Origin: Actinomycetota bacterium
GTDB taxonomy: Bacteria; Actinomycetota; Thermoleophilia; Solirubrobacterales; Solirubrobacteraceae
Length of the DNA stretch: 5,118 bases
Direction: 5' to 3'
NCBI GenBank assembly: GCA_005788585.1
Contig: SYBY01000400.1
Span: forward strand, 1-5,118
Made by a program: the position numbers and the translations under genes. The notes under the pieces were generated by a model that saw nothing but the letters and a program-made list of their open reading frames with translations, did no database searches and had not been told where the DNA came from. This document shows positions 4,322 to 5,118 of this stretch, one piece after another; positions within the stretch are counted from its first letter, which is position 1, and each line of letters starts with the position of its first letter.

Positions 4322-5118
4322 GGCGGGTCCTGCTCCTGGCTCTCGCCGTCCTGCTGGCGCTGCCCGCGGTCGCCCAGGCCCACGCCGTCCTGGCCGGCAG
4401 CGAACCGGCGCGCGGCGTCACCGTCGAGCGCGCGCCGGCCGAGGTCGGGCTGCGGTTCAGCGAACCGGTCGAGGCCGCGTTCGGCGCGCTGCGCGTCATC
4501 GGCGCCGACGGCGAACGGGTGGACGACGGGCGCTCGGAGCACCCGGGCGGGCGTCAGGACGAACTCCGCGTCGGGCTGCGCGGCGGGCTGGCCGACGGCA
4601 CGTACGTCGCGACCTACCGCGTGATCTCGGCCGACAGCCACCCGGTCAGCGGCGGGGTGGTGTTCTCCGTGGGCAAGGCGGGCGCCGCGCCGGCGAACGT
4701 CGAGTCGCTGCTGGGTGGCGAGTCGGGCCCGGTCACTCGGACGGCGATGAAGGTCGCGCGCGGCGTCGCCTATCTGGCGACCGCCGTGCTGGTCGGCGGC
4801 CTGCTCTTCCTCCTGCTCGTCTGGGGTCCCGCCGCCCGGGCGACGGGGACCTCCGGCGCGGCGGCCGCCGCGCTGGCACCGCGACTGCGACTGATCCTGG
4901 GCGTCGCGGCGGTCGCGGGCGTCGCGGCGACCGCCGCGGGCCTGGGCCTGCAGGCGGCGCTCGCGTCGGCGACGACCTTCTGGGCGGCACTCGACGGCCC
5001 GACCCTGCGCGAACTGCTGGACACGAACTTCGGCCAGGCCTGGGGTGCGCGGCTCCTCGCGTTCACAGCACTGTCCGGCGTCATCGGCCTCCTGCGCCCT
5101 GCGGCCGCCGACGCACGC
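4318..5118 (+). CDS. copCD: CopC-CopD fusion copper resistance/uptake protein (3' end outside window)
   Basis: The visible 267 residues start at a GTG overlapping the preceding stop. A signal peptide (1-21, ending AQA) should leave His22 as the mature N-terminus (HAVLAGSEPARG). A CopC domain (22-118) follows, with VGLRFSEPVE and a copper-site block RVISADSHPVSGGVVFSV, where the usual DGH reads DSH (Asp106, His108). A linker (119-142) leads to a CopD membrane domain: helix 1 about 147-169, helix 2 about 190-214, the CopD-type TNFGQAWGARLL segment (236-247), and the start of helix 3 (about 244-259). The frame is open at the right edge, so more helices are expected. The layout is that of YcnJ-like CopC-CopD proteins, linked to copper import or tolerance: CopC binds Cu on the outer side and CopD is thought to carry it through the membrane. 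Very confident on family; direction of transport is not shown by sequence. Confidence 0.92.
   Translation, partial: MRRVLLLALAVLLALPAVAQAHAVLAGSEPARGVTVERAPAEVGLRFSEPVEAAFGALRVIGADGERVDDGRSEHPGGRQDELRVGLRGGLADGTYVATYRVISADSHPVSGGVVFSVGKAGAAPANVESLLGGESGPVTRTAMKVARGVAYLATAVLVGGLLFLLLVWGPAARATGTSGAAAAALAPRLRLILGVAAVAGVAATAAGLGLQAALASATTFWAALDGPTLRELLDTNFGQAWGARLLAFTALSGVIGLLRPAAADAR

Overview
The window is very GC-rich, with G or C at nearly every third codon position. It encodes several secreted proteins with Ala-X-Ala signal peptides and Arg/Thr/Val-rich beta-sandwich tails. This fits a high-GC actinobacterium, and the style of the secreted proteins suggests Thermoleophilia/Solirubrobacterales; that placement is an inference from composition and protein style, since no rRNA or marker gene is present. 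The only functions recognisable by family are copper-related: a stand-alone CopC and a CopC-CopD fusion.

Layout, left to right. Positions 1-69 hold the first 23 codons of a minus-strand gene that leaves the window. Its start is preceded by a good ribosome binding site and two tandem palindromic operators (82-120) whose centres lie 21 bp apart. Next is a minus-strand series read from right to left: a small two-helix membrane protein (3213 to 2887), a 63-bp gap, a secreted 385-residue protein (2823-1666), a secreted coiled-coil protein of 384 residues (1669-515, start overlapping the previous stop as ATGA), and a 122-residue CopC (512-144, two bases after the previous stop). On the plus strand, diverging from a 66-bp intergenic region, are a second small membrane protein (3280-3609) that is a clear paralogue of the first, then a 58-bp gap with a strong stem-loop, a membrane-anchored secreted protein with an HDHRIHWM motif (3668-4321), and a CopC-CopD fusion (from 4318, overlapping as GTGA) that runs off the right edge.

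How the parts may work together: the two arms look like divergent transcription units, each starting with one copy of the same small membrane protein and each ending, within view, in a CopC-domain protein. Four of the five exported proteins are predicted to have histidine as the first residue after signal-peptide cleavage. In CopC that N-terminal histidine is a Cu(II) ligand. The simplest reading is an envelope copper-binding and uptake module: soluble or anchored copper carriers feeding the CopD membrane domain. Only the CopC and CopD parts rest on known families; roles for the HDHRIHWM protein, the coiled-coil protein, the 385-residue protein and the small paralogues are inferred from context. 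No tRNA, rRNA, CRISPR array, insertion sequence or convincing intrinsic terminator was seen. All gaps between genes are under 80 bp.
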